Shown: positions 18,111 to 30,419, counted from the first letter of the stretch. The stretch: DNA of 45,717 nucleotides from JAGLCW01 sp964427915 (GCA_964427915.1 CAYRWA010000074.1:1-45717); one strand, 5' to 3'. The notes: a model not told the origin generated them from the sequence alone. Program-made: numbers and translations.

Positions 18111-18527
18111 CTATTCGTTTGCATTTTGAATTTTGTAATCGGACGTGATAGCAACCACATCCTTAATTGTATTGCGAATCACACAATACTTTTCTTCAGA
18201 TAACTGAATGGACCTTTTCACATCTTCCTCTTTAATATCTTTTCCTACAACTGTATACAAAACCTGAATTGCTTCAATTCTTTTAGGAACCTCTTGAGAC
18301 GTTGTTGTCTCTGCTTCTACTACAAAACTAGTGACAGAAGCCTTCTTTTTTTCAAGAATAGAGATAACGTCAAAAGCAGTACAGCCAATAAGACTTAGTA
18401 CTAGCAATTCGCTTGGCGTAATAGAATCCCCAGGGGTCACTCCCAACGGAAATGTGAACCCATTTTTGCTGACTGCGTCAAACTTAAGGCCAGATTGCTT
18501 CCAAATGACAGTTGTTTTTGTATTCAT
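18111..18527 (-). CDS. OsmC-family protein
   Basis: Protein of 138 residues from the ATG at 18527, chosen because GGAGG stands 8 nt upstream of it, whereas the alternative upstream start would leave that site inside the gene. The pattern GDSITPSELLVLSLIGCTAFDVISILEKK carries the N-terminal-type conserved Cys on the central helix of OsmC/Ohr proteins. The second Cys is plausible in EEKYCVIRNTIK. Family members reduce organic hydroperoxides with dithiol partners. This sequence looks closer to the YhfA-like branch than to Ohr, so a peroxidase role is only probable. First gene of a three-gene operon divergent from the thi operon. Confidence 0.88.
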   Translation of the reverse strand: MNTKTTVIWKQSGLKFDAVSKNGFTFPLGVTPGDSITPSELLVLSLIGCTAFDVISILEKKKASVTSFVVEAETTTSQEVPKRIEAIQVLYTVVGKDIKEEDVKRSIQLSEEKYCVIRNTIKDVVAITSDYKIQNANE

Positions 18528-18578
18528 ATTGATAACCTCCAACAAATAGTATATCGAAAATCACAAAAAGTGGTACCA

Positions 18579-18606
18579 TTGCATTTCTTGAACAATGCGA
18601 TATACT
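18579..18606 (+). promoter_or_regulatory. Probable promoter of the thiXYZ operon
   Basis: TTGCAT (18579-18584) and TATACT (18601-18606) are spaced by 16 bp. Transcription would begin at about the first bases of the TPP riboswitch core, which is unusually tight, so a slightly upstream promoter remains possible. Confidence 0.45.
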
Positions 18607-18607
18607 A

Positions 18608-18687
18608 CCCATGGGGAGCATTGATGCTGAGAGGGAGTATTACTCCGACCCTGAAACCTGATCCAGGTAATGCTGGCGTAGGGAATT
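18608..18687 (+). promoter_or_regulatory. TPP riboswitch (THI box)
   Basis: All conserved THI-box blocks are present in order: GGGGAGC (18613-18619), GCTGAGA ending at 18632, a GGAGT/ACTCC stem, ACCCTGAAACCTGATC around 18648, and AATGCTGGCGTAGGGA ending at 18684. Thiamine pyrophosphate binding would reduce expression of the transporter genes that follow. No T-run terminator lies between it and thiX, so control is probably at translation. Confidence 0.95.
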
Positions 18688-18694
18688 GAACTCA

Positions 18695-18723
18695 GTTTCA
18701 TATCTTCCCAATTGATATGAAAC
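18695..18723 (+). promoter_or_regulatory. Start-codon-sequestering hairpin (riboswitch expression platform)
   Basis: GTTTCATATC (18695-18704) and GATATGAAAC (18714-18723) form a perfect 10-bp stem with a 9-nt loop. The thiX ATG (18717-18719) is inside the 3' arm. The loop sequence TTCCC (18705-18709) is complementary to GGGAA (18681-18685) at the 3' end of the riboswitch, offering a possible alternative pairing. No ribosome binding site is evident. Confidence 0.65.
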
Positions 18724-19502
18724 ATAAAAAGAAACAAGAAAACAAATTTGCATCTATATCGACACATTTTCTTCCCATAGCGGGGATTGTATTTGTTTTG
18801 CTATGGTGGGAAATTATAGTACCACTTTTTGCGATACCTACGTGGATACTTCCCACTCCTTCCATCATAGCAAAAAGAATGATTACTGATCAATCCCTTT
18901 TGCTGAAAAACACCTTCGTTACGTTTTTGGAAGCGAGTATTGGTTTCAGCATAGCTATTGTTGTATCAAGTCTTATTTCTCTCCTTTTATACCTATCCAA
19001 ACCATTACGTCATGTTTTTTATCCTTTGCTTATAGGAAGTCAAACCATCCCTATTATTACAATTGCACCCTTGTTTATACTCTGGTTTGGGTATGATCTC
19101 CTTCCTAAAATTGTTATTGTCACCCTCATGTGTTTCTTCCCTATATGTCTTAGTTTCCTTTCTGGCTTGTTACAAGTAGATCCTGCAAAAGTGGAACTCA
19201 TGAAAACATTTTCAGCAAAACCTCTTCAAATTTTATGGCACTGCTCGATCCCTTCTGCACTTCCCTCTTTTTTCTCTGGCTTAAAGATAGCAGCTACCTA
19301 TTGCATTACAGCTGCTGTAATTGGAGAATGGCTTGGTGCCAAAGCTGGTTTGGGTGAACTCATGAGACGCTCTATGCATTCGTATTCCGTTGATCTGACG
19401 TTTGCTGCTATTATTATTGTTTCTTTTCTCAGTATCTGCCTTTTATGGCTTATTCAATATGTGGAAAGAAAAGTTCTATTTTGGAAAGAAGGTTCTCTAT
19501 GA
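18717..19502 (+). CDS. thiX: ABC transporter permease for a thiamine pyrimidine precursor
   Basis: Protein of 261 residues with about six transmembrane segments and the cytoplasmic EAA loop (ELMKTFSAKPLQILWHCSIPS, then GLKIAATYCITAAVIGEWLG) that docks on the ATPase. This is the permease fold of the SsuC/ThiX group. The specific assignment rests on the TPP riboswitch directly upstream and the ThiY-like binding protein downstream. The likely cargo is a hydroxymethylpyrimidine or formylaminopyrimidine precursor. The start codon is inside a hairpin and lacks a clear ribosome binding site; no better in-frame start exists. Its stop overlaps the thiY start (ATGA). Confidence 0.88.
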   Translation: MKHKKKQENKFASISTHFLPIAGIVFVLLWWEIIVPLFAIPTWILPTPSIIAKRMITDQSLLLKNTFVTFLEASIGFSIAIVVSSLISLLLYLSKPLRHVFYPLLIGSQTIPIITIAPLFILWFGYDLLPKIVIVTLMCFFPICLSFLSGLLQVDPAKVELMKTFSAKPLQILWHCSIPSALPSFFSGLKIAATYCITAAVIGEWLGAKAGLGELMRRSMHSYSVDLTFAAIIIVSFLSICLLWLIQYVERKVLFWKEGSL

Positions 19503-20479
19503 AAAACTGGATTGTTGTTGGTCTCATTCTTTGTTTTTGTTGCCTTGTTTTACCTAGTTGTACAATACACAAATCAAGTGACTCCTTAACCAACGTAAAA
19601 GTTCTTTTAGATTGGGTTCCTAATACTAATCACACAGGCTTATATGTAGCTCTTGAAAAAGGTTTTTATGAAGAAGTAGGACTACGTGTAGAGATTATTC
19701 AAGCCAATGAAGGAGGTACTTCTCAGTTAATTGGCGCCAAACAAGCCACTTTCGGCATTAGCTACCAGGAAGAAGTAACCTTTGCTAGAGAAAAAGGCAT
19801 CCCCGTAAAAGCAATTGCTACCATTCTCCAGCACAATACTTCAGGGTTTGCAAGTCCTGTCGAAAAAAACATTAAAACACCGAAAGATTTCGAATACAAA
19901 ACATATGGTGGATGGGGTTCTCCGGTTGAAATAGCAACGTTGAAAGCCTTAATGGAAAAATATGATGCAGATTTTGAGACACTTGAAATTGCTACCATTG
20001 GAGCTGTCGACTTTCTTACAGCCACTCAAAATATGGTAGATTTTGCATGGATATACTATGGATGGGACGGCATTGCAGCTAAACTACAGAACATTGATCT
20101 CCACTACATTGATCTTGGGAAAGAACACGAAAGTCTAGATTTTTACACACCTGTTATCATTGCTAACGATGCTACCATCAAATCCAATCCGTCTCTTGTT
20201 TCAACTTTCTTAGAAGCAACCTACAAGGGGTATGCCTATTGTATTGAGAATCCAGAAAAGGCGGCAAGTATTTTGATGAAACATTCTCCCGAATCAAACC
20301 CCGAGATGATCGTAGAAAGTCAAAAATGGGTTGATGATTATTATGTTGACCCACCCAATCCGTGGGGTAGCATGCAAAAAGAACGTTGGGATCTTTATAC
20401 ACAATGGCTGTATGACAATCAATTGATAGAGACCATGATTGATTCTACCGATATGTATACGAATGAATTTTTACCCTAA
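19499..20479 (+). CDS. thiY: Thiamine-precursor-binding lipoprotein (NMT1/THI5-like)
   Basis: Protein of 326 residues from the ATG overlapping the thiX stop, preceded by AAGAAGG. A lipoprotein signal with lipobox LPSC anchors it outside the inner membrane. The mature part begins VKVLLDWVPNTNHTGLYVALEKGFYEEVGL, the hallmark of NMT1/ThiY substrate-binding proteins. It continues with GGTSQLIGAKQATFGISYQEEV, YGGWGSPVE and WIYYGWDGI. It should deliver a pyrimidine thiamine precursor to ThiXZ. No pyrimidine synthesis genes are nearby, so this may be a salvage route. Confidence 0.92.
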   Translation: MKNWIVVGLILCFCCLVLPSCTIHKSSDSLTNVKVLLDWVPNTNHTGLYVALEKGFYEEVGLRVEIIQANEGGTSQLIGAKQATFGISYQEEVTFAREKGIPVKAIATILQHNTSGFASPVEKNIKTPKDFEYKTYGGWGSPVEIATLKALMEKYDADFETLEIATIGAVDFLTATQNMVDFAWIYYGWDGIAAKLQNIDLHYIDLGKEHESLDFYTPVIIANDATIKSNPSLVSTFLEATYKGYAYCIENPEKAASILMKHSPESNPEMIVESQKWVDDYYVDPPNPWGSMQKERWDLYTQWLYDNQLIETMIDSTDMYTNEFLP

Positions 20480-21221
20480 AAACAGTGCGATAGCATTACA
20501 TCAGATCTCTTTTTATTGGAAATCGCAACCAATTCTTGACAACATATCCTTTCAGGTGCCTTCGGGGAATATTGTATCTCTTCTAGGCCCCAGTGGCTGT
20601 GGAAAGAGTACACTTTTGCATGTTATCGCAGGATTGTTACAACCAGATGCAGGTGAAATTTTTATCCATGGCAATGAACAACCCGACAGAATTGGTTCTA
20701 TGGGATATATGCAACAAAATGACCTTCTTTTTCCATGGAAAACTATTGTAGAAAATGCTGCCCTGCCTTTAATTTTGCAAGGATTTCCGAAAAAACAAGC
20801 CCTTCAAACAGCTTCTCAATGTTTTCCGGATTTTGGACTAGAAGGATATGAGCAGTATTTGCCCAATGAACTTTCTGGTGGCATGAAGCAAAGAGCAGCA
20901 TTGCTAAGAACCTATATGATGAATAAAAAGATCATTTTACTAGATGAACCCTTTGGAGCATTGGATTCTCTTACAAGAAAAAAAATGCAGGTATGGCTGT
21001 TGGATATGTATGAAATGCTTGACAGTACAATAATTCTCGTAACTCATGATATAGAGGAAGCTATCTATCTATCCGATACGATTCTGATCATGTCTCCACT
21101 TCCAGGGAAAATAGTACGCGTGTTGCACTCACATACATCCCGTAAAGAAAGAAAAAAAGAAGCATACTTAAACAACGAGATGCTTTCCATGAAAAAAGAA
21201 ATTGTTTCATTCTTCATGTAG
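20463..21221 (+). CDS. thiZ: ABC transporter ATP-binding protein of the thiamine-precursor system
   Basis: Protein of 252 residues from the ATG at 20463, overlapping thiY by 17 nt; an earlier TTG at 20439 is possible but less likely. All ATPase motifs are seen: Walker A GPSGCGKST, Q-loop MQQNDLLFPW, signature LSGGMKQRAAL, Walker B IILLDEPFGALD and the H-loop VTHDIEEA. This is the nitrate/sulfonate/taurine-type subfamily, which powers ThiXY. Third and last gene of the riboswitch-controlled operon. Confidence 0.92.
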   Translation: MNFYPKNSAIALHQISFYWKSQPILDNISFQVPSGNIVSLLGPSGCGKSTLLHVIAGLLQPDAGEIFIHGNEQPDRIGSMGYMQQNDLLFPWKTIVENAALPLILQGFPKKQALQTASQCFPDFGLEGYEQYLPNELSGGMKQRAALLRTYMMNKKIILLDEPFGALDSLTRKKMQVWLLDMYEMLDSTIILVTHDIEEAIYLSDTILIMSPLPGKIVRVLHSHTSRKERKKEAYLNNEMLSMKKEIVSFFM

Positions 21222-21235
21222 AAACTATAGATACC

Positions 21236-21264
21236 TTTCCATTCTTCGGGCATTTTGGTACAAT
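21236..21264 (+). promoter_or_regulatory. Probable promoter of the FG-GAP/transglutaminase-like gene
   Basis: TTTCCA (21236-21241) and TACAAT (21259-21264) are 17 bp apart, and TGG before the -10 makes it an extended -10. It lies in the gap after thiZ, so the next gene need not share thiamine control. Confidence 0.5.
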
Positions 21265-21289
21265 ACAAATACCGGCATGGAGGTACAAA

Positions 21290-24523
<3,234 letters not shown>

Positions 24524-24532
24524 CGAAATCCT

Positions 24533-24553
24533 CCTTATCTTGCCTTGGTAAGG
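24533..24553. other. Hairpin between convergent genes
   Basis: CCTTATC (24533-24539) pairs with GGTAAGG (24547-24553), 7 bp with one G-T pair and a 7-nt loop, in the 35-nt gap between the transglutaminase-like gene and larA. There is no T-run, so termination here is uncertain. Confidence 0.45.
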
Positions 24554-24558
24554 GGAAT

Positions 24559-25809
24559 CTATTCTCGGATCACTGGAATTCCGATGCTTCCTTGTGGCAA
24601 TAAGCATATTGTACGACTTGAATGAATGTTCTGAATATACTGTTGTAGATGGTTCACCTTCTCCATATGAAGAAGATGTGTTTCGCCTTCTGTAAAGGAA
24701 CTATACAGGAATAGTCTGAAGCGTTTTGTCAATTGTGCTAAATAGTAAAGCTTGTGAAGGCCAAATACAAAACCTTCGCGCATCTCTTGACATATCGCTT
24801 CAAACTCCATTTTTTTCTTGGCATATTTCTCAAATACAGGGTGTCCCCACTTTTCGGAGCATTGCGCAACAAAAAGGATGTCTCCTCCCTTTTTTACTGC
24901 TTTCGACGACATCTCAAGAGCTTTGTGTGCTTGATACATATTGATATCTTTCGGATACCCTCCTGCAGATACAATCAAGTTATCAGCTTTTTGAGAAATG
25001 GTAATTTGGTTGTAATGTTGGAAGATTTGAATGCCTTGCTTCCAAGATTCAACAGGATCTCCTGTTACAATATCAAAAATATGTTGGGTAGAGTCCCCAA
25101 TTAAGTGAATACAAAAATCCAAAGGACACAGTCGTAACGAATCCATCAATTCTTCATGAACAGGATTTCCTAGTAAACACCCCATAGTAGACGAAGTATG
25201 TAGCATTTTAGCATGATTTGATTGAATTGATTGCCGATCTGCAACACCTGGGAAAATACTTTTTCTCCCTCCAGAAAAACCAGCATAGTAATGATACAGG
25301 ATTTCACCAATTGAAATACGAAAATCTGCATAAGCAACTTGTGAATTCACTTTTAATTCCGTCCCAGATGAAAGCTTTCCTACGGAAACTAAATCGGATG
25401 CGTCACAATCATGACAGACAATTTCATAGTGATGCGATACATAAGTACCTACAATTGTTTTTATCTCCTGCTTTGTCGCCTGCCGATGGGTTCCTGTAGC
25501 AATAACAATGACAATTTGGTTTTTTTGAACCCCACGCTCATGAAGATAGGGCAAAAGAACGTCCAAAACTTTTCTTGTTGGGGTTGAACGTGTAGCATCG
25601 TTTACAATAATGGCAATTGATTGATCCTTTTTTCTATCAATCAATTCTTGCAATGAGTGTCCATTGGTGGGGTGATCTAAAAGGAGAGGAATTTTTGAAG
25701 ACAAATCTATAAAAGGTGCCGTTTGTGGTGTAGAAGTTGTCAGAATAGTGGCTTCATTGGGAATGGTAAAAGAAAGCTGTTTCCTTCCATAAGGAAAGGA
25801 ATACTCCAT
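24559..25809 (-). CDS. larA: Nickel-dependent lactate racemase-family protein (LarA)
   Basis: Protein of 416 residues, the normal LarA length. LarA interconverts D- and L-lactate using a nickel pincer nucleotide. Family signposts are IVNDATRSTP near 67, the catalytic-type His in ATGTHRQAT near 106, and ILYHYYAGFSGGRKSIFPGV near 170-190. The last carries the pincer-attached Lys and a His, followed by SNHAKML with the nickel-ligand-type His. The pincer synthesis genes larB, larC and larE are absent from the window and would have to lie elsewhere. LarA homologues also racemise or epimerise other 2-hydroxy acids, so the substrate is not certain. It starts 5 nt after the REC-histidine kinase stop, which suggests one operon. 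Confidence 0.88.
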   Translation of the reverse strand: MEYSFPYGRKQLSFTIPNEATILTTSTPQTAPFIDLSSKIPLLLDHPTNGHSLQELIDRKKDQSIAIIVNDATRSTPTRKVLDVLLPYLHERGVQKNQIVIVIATGTHRQATKQEIKTIVGTYVSHHYEIVCHDCDASDLVSVGKLSSGTELKVNSQVAYADFRISIGEILYHYYAGFSGGRKSIFPGVADRQSIQSNHAKMLHTSSTMGCLLGNPVHEELMDSLRLCPLDFCIHLIGDSTQHIFDIVTGDPVESWKQGIQIFQHYNQITISQKADNLIVSAGGYPKDINMYQAHKALEMSSKAVKKGGDILFVAQCSEKWGHPVFEKYAKKKMEFEAICQEMREGFVFGLHKLYYLAQLTKRFRLFLYSSFTEGETHLLHMEKVNHLQQYIQNIHSSRTICLLPQGSIGIPVIRE

Positions 25810-25814
25810 GAAAA

Positions 25815-26903
25815 CTATGATCCCTTGTAAGGTAGCGTAAGAGTAAAAGTGGTACCTACTCCGATTTTGGATGAAACATGTAGATCTCCTCCATGCAATT
25901 GGGCGATTTTTTTGGAGATCGCTAAACCTAGCCCACCACCTTGTTTCTTTTTGTACTTATCGTCAATTTGAAGCAATGAAAAGGGAGCAAATATAGTCTG
26001 AACAGAATGCTCTGGAATTCCAATTCCAGAATCCTTAACTTGAATCCATAATTGTTTATCTTTGGTTGAACAAGAAACAACAATATCTCCTTGTTCTGAA
26101 AACGTAATACTATTATGCAGAAGATGTAGTAATAGTTTTACTATACTGTCACGATCATAGAGTACAATGGCTTTTTGCATCGATGTATCAAAATACAAAC
26201 GTAATTGCTTTTTCTCTGCTTCCTCTCGCAACACAGCAAGAGTCTCTTTAATAGTTTTAATAATATCCGCTTCTTGCTTGTTAACATGATGATTGCCTCT
26301 TACAAGGTTGGTATACTCGACGAATTCTGGAATCAGCGAATTCATTTTGTGTATGCTATGAAGAGCAACCTCACACAAGGTCATTTGCTGATCATTCAAA
26401 TCCCCAACAGAACCTTTTTTGAGCATATCAACAGATACTTTTGCATTTGTTAAAAAACCTCGAAATTGATGAGACATCGATTGGAGAATGTTCGAATCTT
26501 CATTGCATTTTGCAGACAGTAGTTTTGCACAATAGATAGATCGAAACAAATCAGTACTATTTAATTTGTTCTTTACAAGAATATCATACGCACCTTTGGA
26601 GTAAAGCTTGGGGATATCTCCAGTTTGAATGTTTTCCGTTAACACTATAACAGGCAATGAAGGACAATATGAAACAACCATGGACAACGCATCATACCCT
26701 GAATATCCTTTCATAGTTAAATCCAATAGGCATACAAGAAATGATTTTGATTGTGCAAGTCGAATACCATCATCTAGACGAGATGTCCATGAAATTTCTA
26801 TGTCAAGGCTATCGGAGTCTTGAAGTAAACTTTCAATTAGTCTGGCGTTACCTGCATTTTGTTCAATTAATAAAATATGTATGTTGGTTGTTTGTTTATC
26901 CAT
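25815..26903 (-). CDS. Hybrid response regulator/histidine kinase (REC-HisKA-HATPase)
   Basis: The start at 26903 (MDKQTTNIHILLIEQ) gives 362 residues; longer in-frame starts would run across the divergent gene. An N-terminal receiver domain (about 5-120) has the phospho-Asp in CLLDLTMKGYSG and the conserved Lys in DILVKNKL. A dimerisation/phosphoacceptor helix follows with the His in SMSHQFRGFLTN. The ATPase domain has the N-box LLHLLHNSITFSE, G1 VKDSGIGIPEH and G2 GGGLGLAISKK. There is no transmembrane segment, so it is a cytoplasmic relay that receives phosphate from another kinase or modulates itself. Its neighbours are larA downstream and a transporter divergently upstream. Confidence 0.88.
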   Translation of the reverse strand: MDKQTTNIHILLIEQNAGNARLIESLLQDSDSLDIEISWTSRLDDGIRLAQSKSFLVCLLDLTMKGYSGYDALSMVVSYCPSLPVIVLTENIQTGDIPKLYSKGAYDILVKNKLNSTDLFRSIYCAKLLSAKCNEDSNILQSMSHQFRGFLTNAKVSVDMLKKGSVGDLNDQQMTLCEVALHSIHKMNSLIPEFVEYTNLVRGNHHVNKQEADIIKTIKETLAVLREEAEKKQLRLYFDTSMQKAIVLYDRDSIVKLLLHLLHNSITFSEQGDIVVSCSTKDKQLWIQVKDSGIGIPEHSVQTIFAPFSLLQIDDKYKKKQGGGLGLAISKKIAQLHGGDLHVSSKIGVGTTFTLTLPYKGS

Positions 26904-26991
26904 TTTTTTTTCATCCACTTTCTTTTTTATATCATGGATGAGTATAATTAGCAACGTACAGAAAAGATTTGTTTTCACAACGGAGTGCAAT

Positions 26992-29238
26992 ATGGCCAAA
27001 AAATTAGATCGATCAATTGGTTTGTTTTCCGCTATCAATATTGGAATTGGTACCATGATTGGATCGGCCATCTTTGTATTAGTTGGAACAAGCATGGAGC
27101 TTGCTGGACCCTCTGCTTATTTATCGGTTGGTTTAGCAGGTATTGCCGCCATTTTTACTGCCTTCTCTTTTGCAGAATTGGTAACTGTAATACCCACTGC
27201 TGGTGGTGGATATGCATACGTTAAAGAAGCAAGCCAAAATAGTATAGTAGGATTCATGAGTGGATGGACTTTTTGGCTTGGATATGCTATGTCATGTGGT
27301 CTCTTTGCTATTGGTTTTGGAACATTTATATCCTACTTTTTTCAACAAATTGGGATTGCATTTCCTGCAATCTTTGCTTCATACGGCCTTATTCTTGTTT
27401 TTGTTTCTCTCAACATAAAAGGAGCTAAAAACTCTACAGGAGTCCAAAATTGGCTTACGAGTTTATTGCTACTTATTCTTATAGCCTATATTGGATATGG
27501 ACTATTTCATATTAATCCAGAAAATTTAAAACCCCTTCTACCTCATGGTTTTAAGGGCACCATGAGCGGAGTAAGTATTTTATACATCACCTATATTGGA
27601 TATGGCCTGATAACAACCATGAGTGAAGAAGTTAAGAACCCTGAAAAAACAATTCCCAAATCCATTTTAATTTCCACCCTTGTTGTGATTATTATCAAAG
27701 TCCTAGTGTTCTTTATTGCTGCGGGTATCCTTTCTTGGACATTGCTTACACCCGCTGTGACAAATACCCCCATGATTGACACTGCCACGCTTTTAGTTGG
27801 TCCATGGGGAGGTTATGTTTTTGCCTTCGCAGGTCTTTTAGCAACGGTTTCGAGTATTAACACAGCCATTCTAGCCTCTTCTAGAACATCGTATGCATTG
27901 AGCAAAGACCGTCGCTTTCCGAATGCATTTAGTACAATCAACAGATTTACGCGAACCCCAGTTTTAAGCATTATAATGGCAGGATTAATTGCTGCTATTT
28001 CTACATCTCTACGGGATCTTGAAAGAATTTCCACAATCACTGCATTGTTTTCTCTTATCGGTTATAGTTTTGTAAATATTGCAGTTATCCAACTTAGGAA
28101 ACAAAAACCGTCCATTAAAAGAGCCTTTAAGGTTCCACTTTATCCATTATTCCCTCTTATTGGAACTGGGATTAATGGCGTTTTAATAGTGCAGTTGATA
28201 CGATCGGATACAGTTTCTACCCTAGCGTCTCTAGCAATCATTATTGCAGGAACCTTATATTATTACGTCTTGTATCCAAAAATGCAACATCTACCAAAAG
28301 GAATAAGTCCTGCAATTCTACCGACAATCTCTCCCAAAAGTCTAGATTTTTGCGAAGAGCACTACAATATACTCCTTCCTTTGGGCAACCTAAATACAGC
28401 GGAAGCTCTTCTTCATATGGCCTTTATGATAGCCAAAGGAAGTCCTTGTAGCATTGTTACTCCTATTCATGTTGTAGAACTCCCTGATGCTATTCCCATT
28501 GATTCAAATTATACTGAGTTTAAAGGCATCTTGAGCAGTTTTGAAACACTCAACTCTATCACAAAAAGAATATCAAAGAGATACGATATGGAGACGGATG
28601 CTCTTTTAGTTTACTCCAGAAAAAGAACCGACGCCATTGACCATTTTGTAAACGAAAACCCAGTCGATTTCACTTTGATTGGTTGGCATAAGTCTGGTTT
28701 AGCTTACAATATGCTTGATGGTATGGTCCCGCATCTTCTAAAGAGTAACATTCCTTCTATTGGTATTTATCGCCCCGTTAGAAATCATACAGAAAAAATT
28801 CGACGAATACTATTCCCATATACCGGGGGTTTATACTGCAAGGCATCAGCATCTATGATTAAAAGGATTGCCAAAGCAAACAACTCTTTTGTTACTCTTT
28901 TGAACATCATTGAAAAAGATAGCTCTATTGAAGAACGCCTTGAAATTCAGGAAGTATTCTTGGATTCACTCCAAGCCCTTCAAGTAAAAGGAGAAATTGA
29001 AACTGTTGAAAAGAGTGCAATCTCTCGAACAAACATCATTATTGAAGCTACTGAAGATTATGATCTCCTTGTGTTAGGTATGGAACCTACGTGGGGAATA
29101 AAAGAAACGGTAACTGGCTTTTCAACAGACACAGTGACGGAACACTCGCATTGTAGTGTTTTGCTCATTCGAGAAGGTTCTTCGGTAACAAATTCAAGGT
29201 TCTTTAGAAAAATCTTGAATAGCATTAACCGTATCTAA
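26992..29238 (+). CDS. APC-superfamily amino acid permease with C-terminal universal stress domains
   Basis: A start at 26992 (MAKKLDRSIGLF) with GGAGTG upstream gives 748 residues. The first 430 or so residues form a 12-helix APC transporter (GIGTMIGSAIFVLVG and AYVKEASQNS are typical). Residues from about 460 are cytoplasmic and hold two UspA-like domains: one around PLGNLNTAEALLHMAFMIAKGSP, the other RRILFPYTGG...LLVLGMEPTW with a THSHCSVLLIREG-type end. The APC-Usp architecture is known; the Usp part probably senses nucleotides or stress. It is divergent from the REC-histidine kinase, sharing an 88-nt promoter region. Confidence 0.9.
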   Translation: MAKKLDRSIGLFSAINIGIGTMIGSAIFVLVGTSMELAGPSAYLSVGLAGIAAIFTAFSFAELVTVIPTAGGGYAYVKEASQNSIVGFMSGWTFWLGYAMSCGLFAIGFGTFISYFFQQIGIAFPAIFASYGLILVFVSLNIKGAKNSTGVQNWLTSLLLLILIAYIGYGLFHINPENLKPLLPHGFKGTMSGVSILYITYIGYGLITTMSEEVKNPEKTIPKSILISTLVVIIIKVLVFFIAAGILSWTLLTPAVTNTPMIDTATLLVGPWGGYVFAFAGLLATVSSINTAILASSRTSYALSKDRRFPNAFSTINRFTRTPVLSIIMAGLIAAISTSLRDLERISTITALFSLIGYSFVNIAVIQLRKQKPSIKRAFKVPLYPLFPLIGTGINGVLIVQLIRSDTVSTLASLAIIIAGTLYYYVLYPKMQHLPKGISPAILPTISPKSLDFCEEHYNILLPLGNLNTAEALLHMAFMIAKGSPCSIVTPIHVVELPDAIPIDSNYTEFKGILSSFETLNSITKRISKRYDMETDALLVYSRKRTDAIDHFVNENPVDFTLIGWHKSGLAYNMLDGMVPHLLKSNIPSIGIYRPVRNHTEKIRRILFPYTGGLYCKASASMIKRIAKANNSFVTLLNIIEKDSSIEERLEIQEVFLDSLQALQVKGEIETVEKSAISRTNIIIEATEDYDLLVLGMEPTWGIKETVTGFSTDTVTEHSHCSVLLIREGSSVTNSRFFRKILNSINRI

Positions 29239-29243
29239 TTTTT

Positions 29244-30419
29244 ATGACCCACCCTATACACATTATTTCAGGATCAAATAAAACAATATGTTACTTCAAT
29301 TTGCCCGCTTGGGGGCATATATACCCAACCTTAGACCTTCTAAAAAAACTAACAAAAACACACACTGTCTTTTACTTTTCCACCCCTCCATTTCGTAAAT
29401 GCATCGAAGATGCAGGCGCAAATTTTGTTGATTTATACTCGTATTGGCATGCAGACTTAAACACAGATTACTTACAACCTCAAGCAATCCTCTTCAAGGC
29501 AAGCTACTATATCATGGAGACCATGGGGTATTCCCTTGAAATAAGCTATTATTTGGTCTCACAGCTTAAACGATTGCACAATAAATGGAGCCCCGACTAT
29601 ATCCTTCACGATAATTGTTGCTTGTGGGGAAAGCTTATAGCCCAACAATGGCAAGTGCCTGCTATTTGTACATTTTCTACATTTGTCATGCAAGCAGGAT
29701 ATCTGCGGTATATTCCTCTCCATTGGTTTCTAGATGAATGGAAAGGATACAGAGGAGCATGTCGTTTTTTCAAATACTACAACCGTTTTTCCTTTCATTA
29801 CCCCTCTTTGTCAATATCAATAAAAGACATGGTGATGAACAAAGAAAAAATAAACCTTGTATTTCTACCAAAAGAATTGCAAATCCATCCTACAAATTTG
29901 GATAGTAGTTTTTACTTCTTTCCAAGATCTTTTCAATCCAGAAAATCAACAAATACATTCCGACATTATCCGTCTTCTTCGTTTCTATATGTATCAGTAG
30001 GAACTATTCACACCCACCATTTACATGTATTACAATCCATTGTTACGATTTTATCTTCTTTACATATTCCTTGCATTGTATCGGCAGGAGAAAAGTATCA
30101 ATCTATCCTTCATTCAAAAAACAAACTAATTCAAGTATATTCATCTGTACCGCAGATTGAAATTCTCCAACACTGCAATTGCAAAGGTTTTATTACCCAT
30201 GGAGGGATGAACAGTATAGTTGAAGCATTAACATATCATGTGCCCCTTCTGATAATACCGCAAACTATTGAACAGCTTATCACGGGTATTCAAGTTCAAA
30301 AACTAAAAAAGGGAGTGGTACTTCGAAAAAAATACCCTTCTTGCCAAGACCTTCGTCGTTTTATACATGAATTCAATCCATTATCGCAAGAAGTCCATGG
30401 TTCCTCTAGAAATTATTAG
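29244..30419 (+). CDS. GT1-family (UDP-glycosyl/MGT-like) glycosyltransferase
   Basis: Protein of 391 residues. The N-terminal acceptor domain begins ICYFNLPAWGHIYPTLDLLKKL, the pattern of macrolide-type glycosyltransferases. The C-terminal donor domain has SVPQIEILQHCNCKGFITHGGMNSIVEALTYHVPLLIIP, with the HGG motif that binds the nucleotide sugar. The usual P-x-x-x-D-Q ending of this motif is PQTIEQ here. The donor sugar and acceptor (lipid, antibiotic or small molecule) cannot be told. It starts 5 nt after the APC-Usp transporter, with no strong ribosome binding site, so coupling is likely. Confidence 0.88.
   Translation: MTHPIHIISGSNKTICYFNLPAWGHIYPTLDLLKKLTKTHTVFYFSTPPFRKCIEDAGANFVDLYSYWHADLNTDYLQPQAILFKASYYIMETMGYSLEISYYLVSQLKRLHNKWSPDYILHDNCCLWGKLIAQQWQVPAICTFSTFVMQAGYLRYIPLHWFLDEWKGYRGACRFFKYYNRFSFHYPSLSISIKDMVMNKEKINLVFLPKELQIHPTNLDSSFYFFPRSFQSRKSTNTFRHYPSSSFLYVSVGTIHTHHLHVLQSIVTILSSLHIPCIVSAGEKYQSILHSKNKLIQVYSSVPQIEILQHCNCKGFITHGGMNSIVEALTYHVPLLIIPQTIEQLITGIQVQKLKKGVVLRKKYPSCQDLRRFIHEFNPLSQEVHGSSRNY

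Noticed and set aside
24559..25809. Complete lactate racemase locus
   Set aside because: Only larA is present; larB, larC and larE are not in the window.
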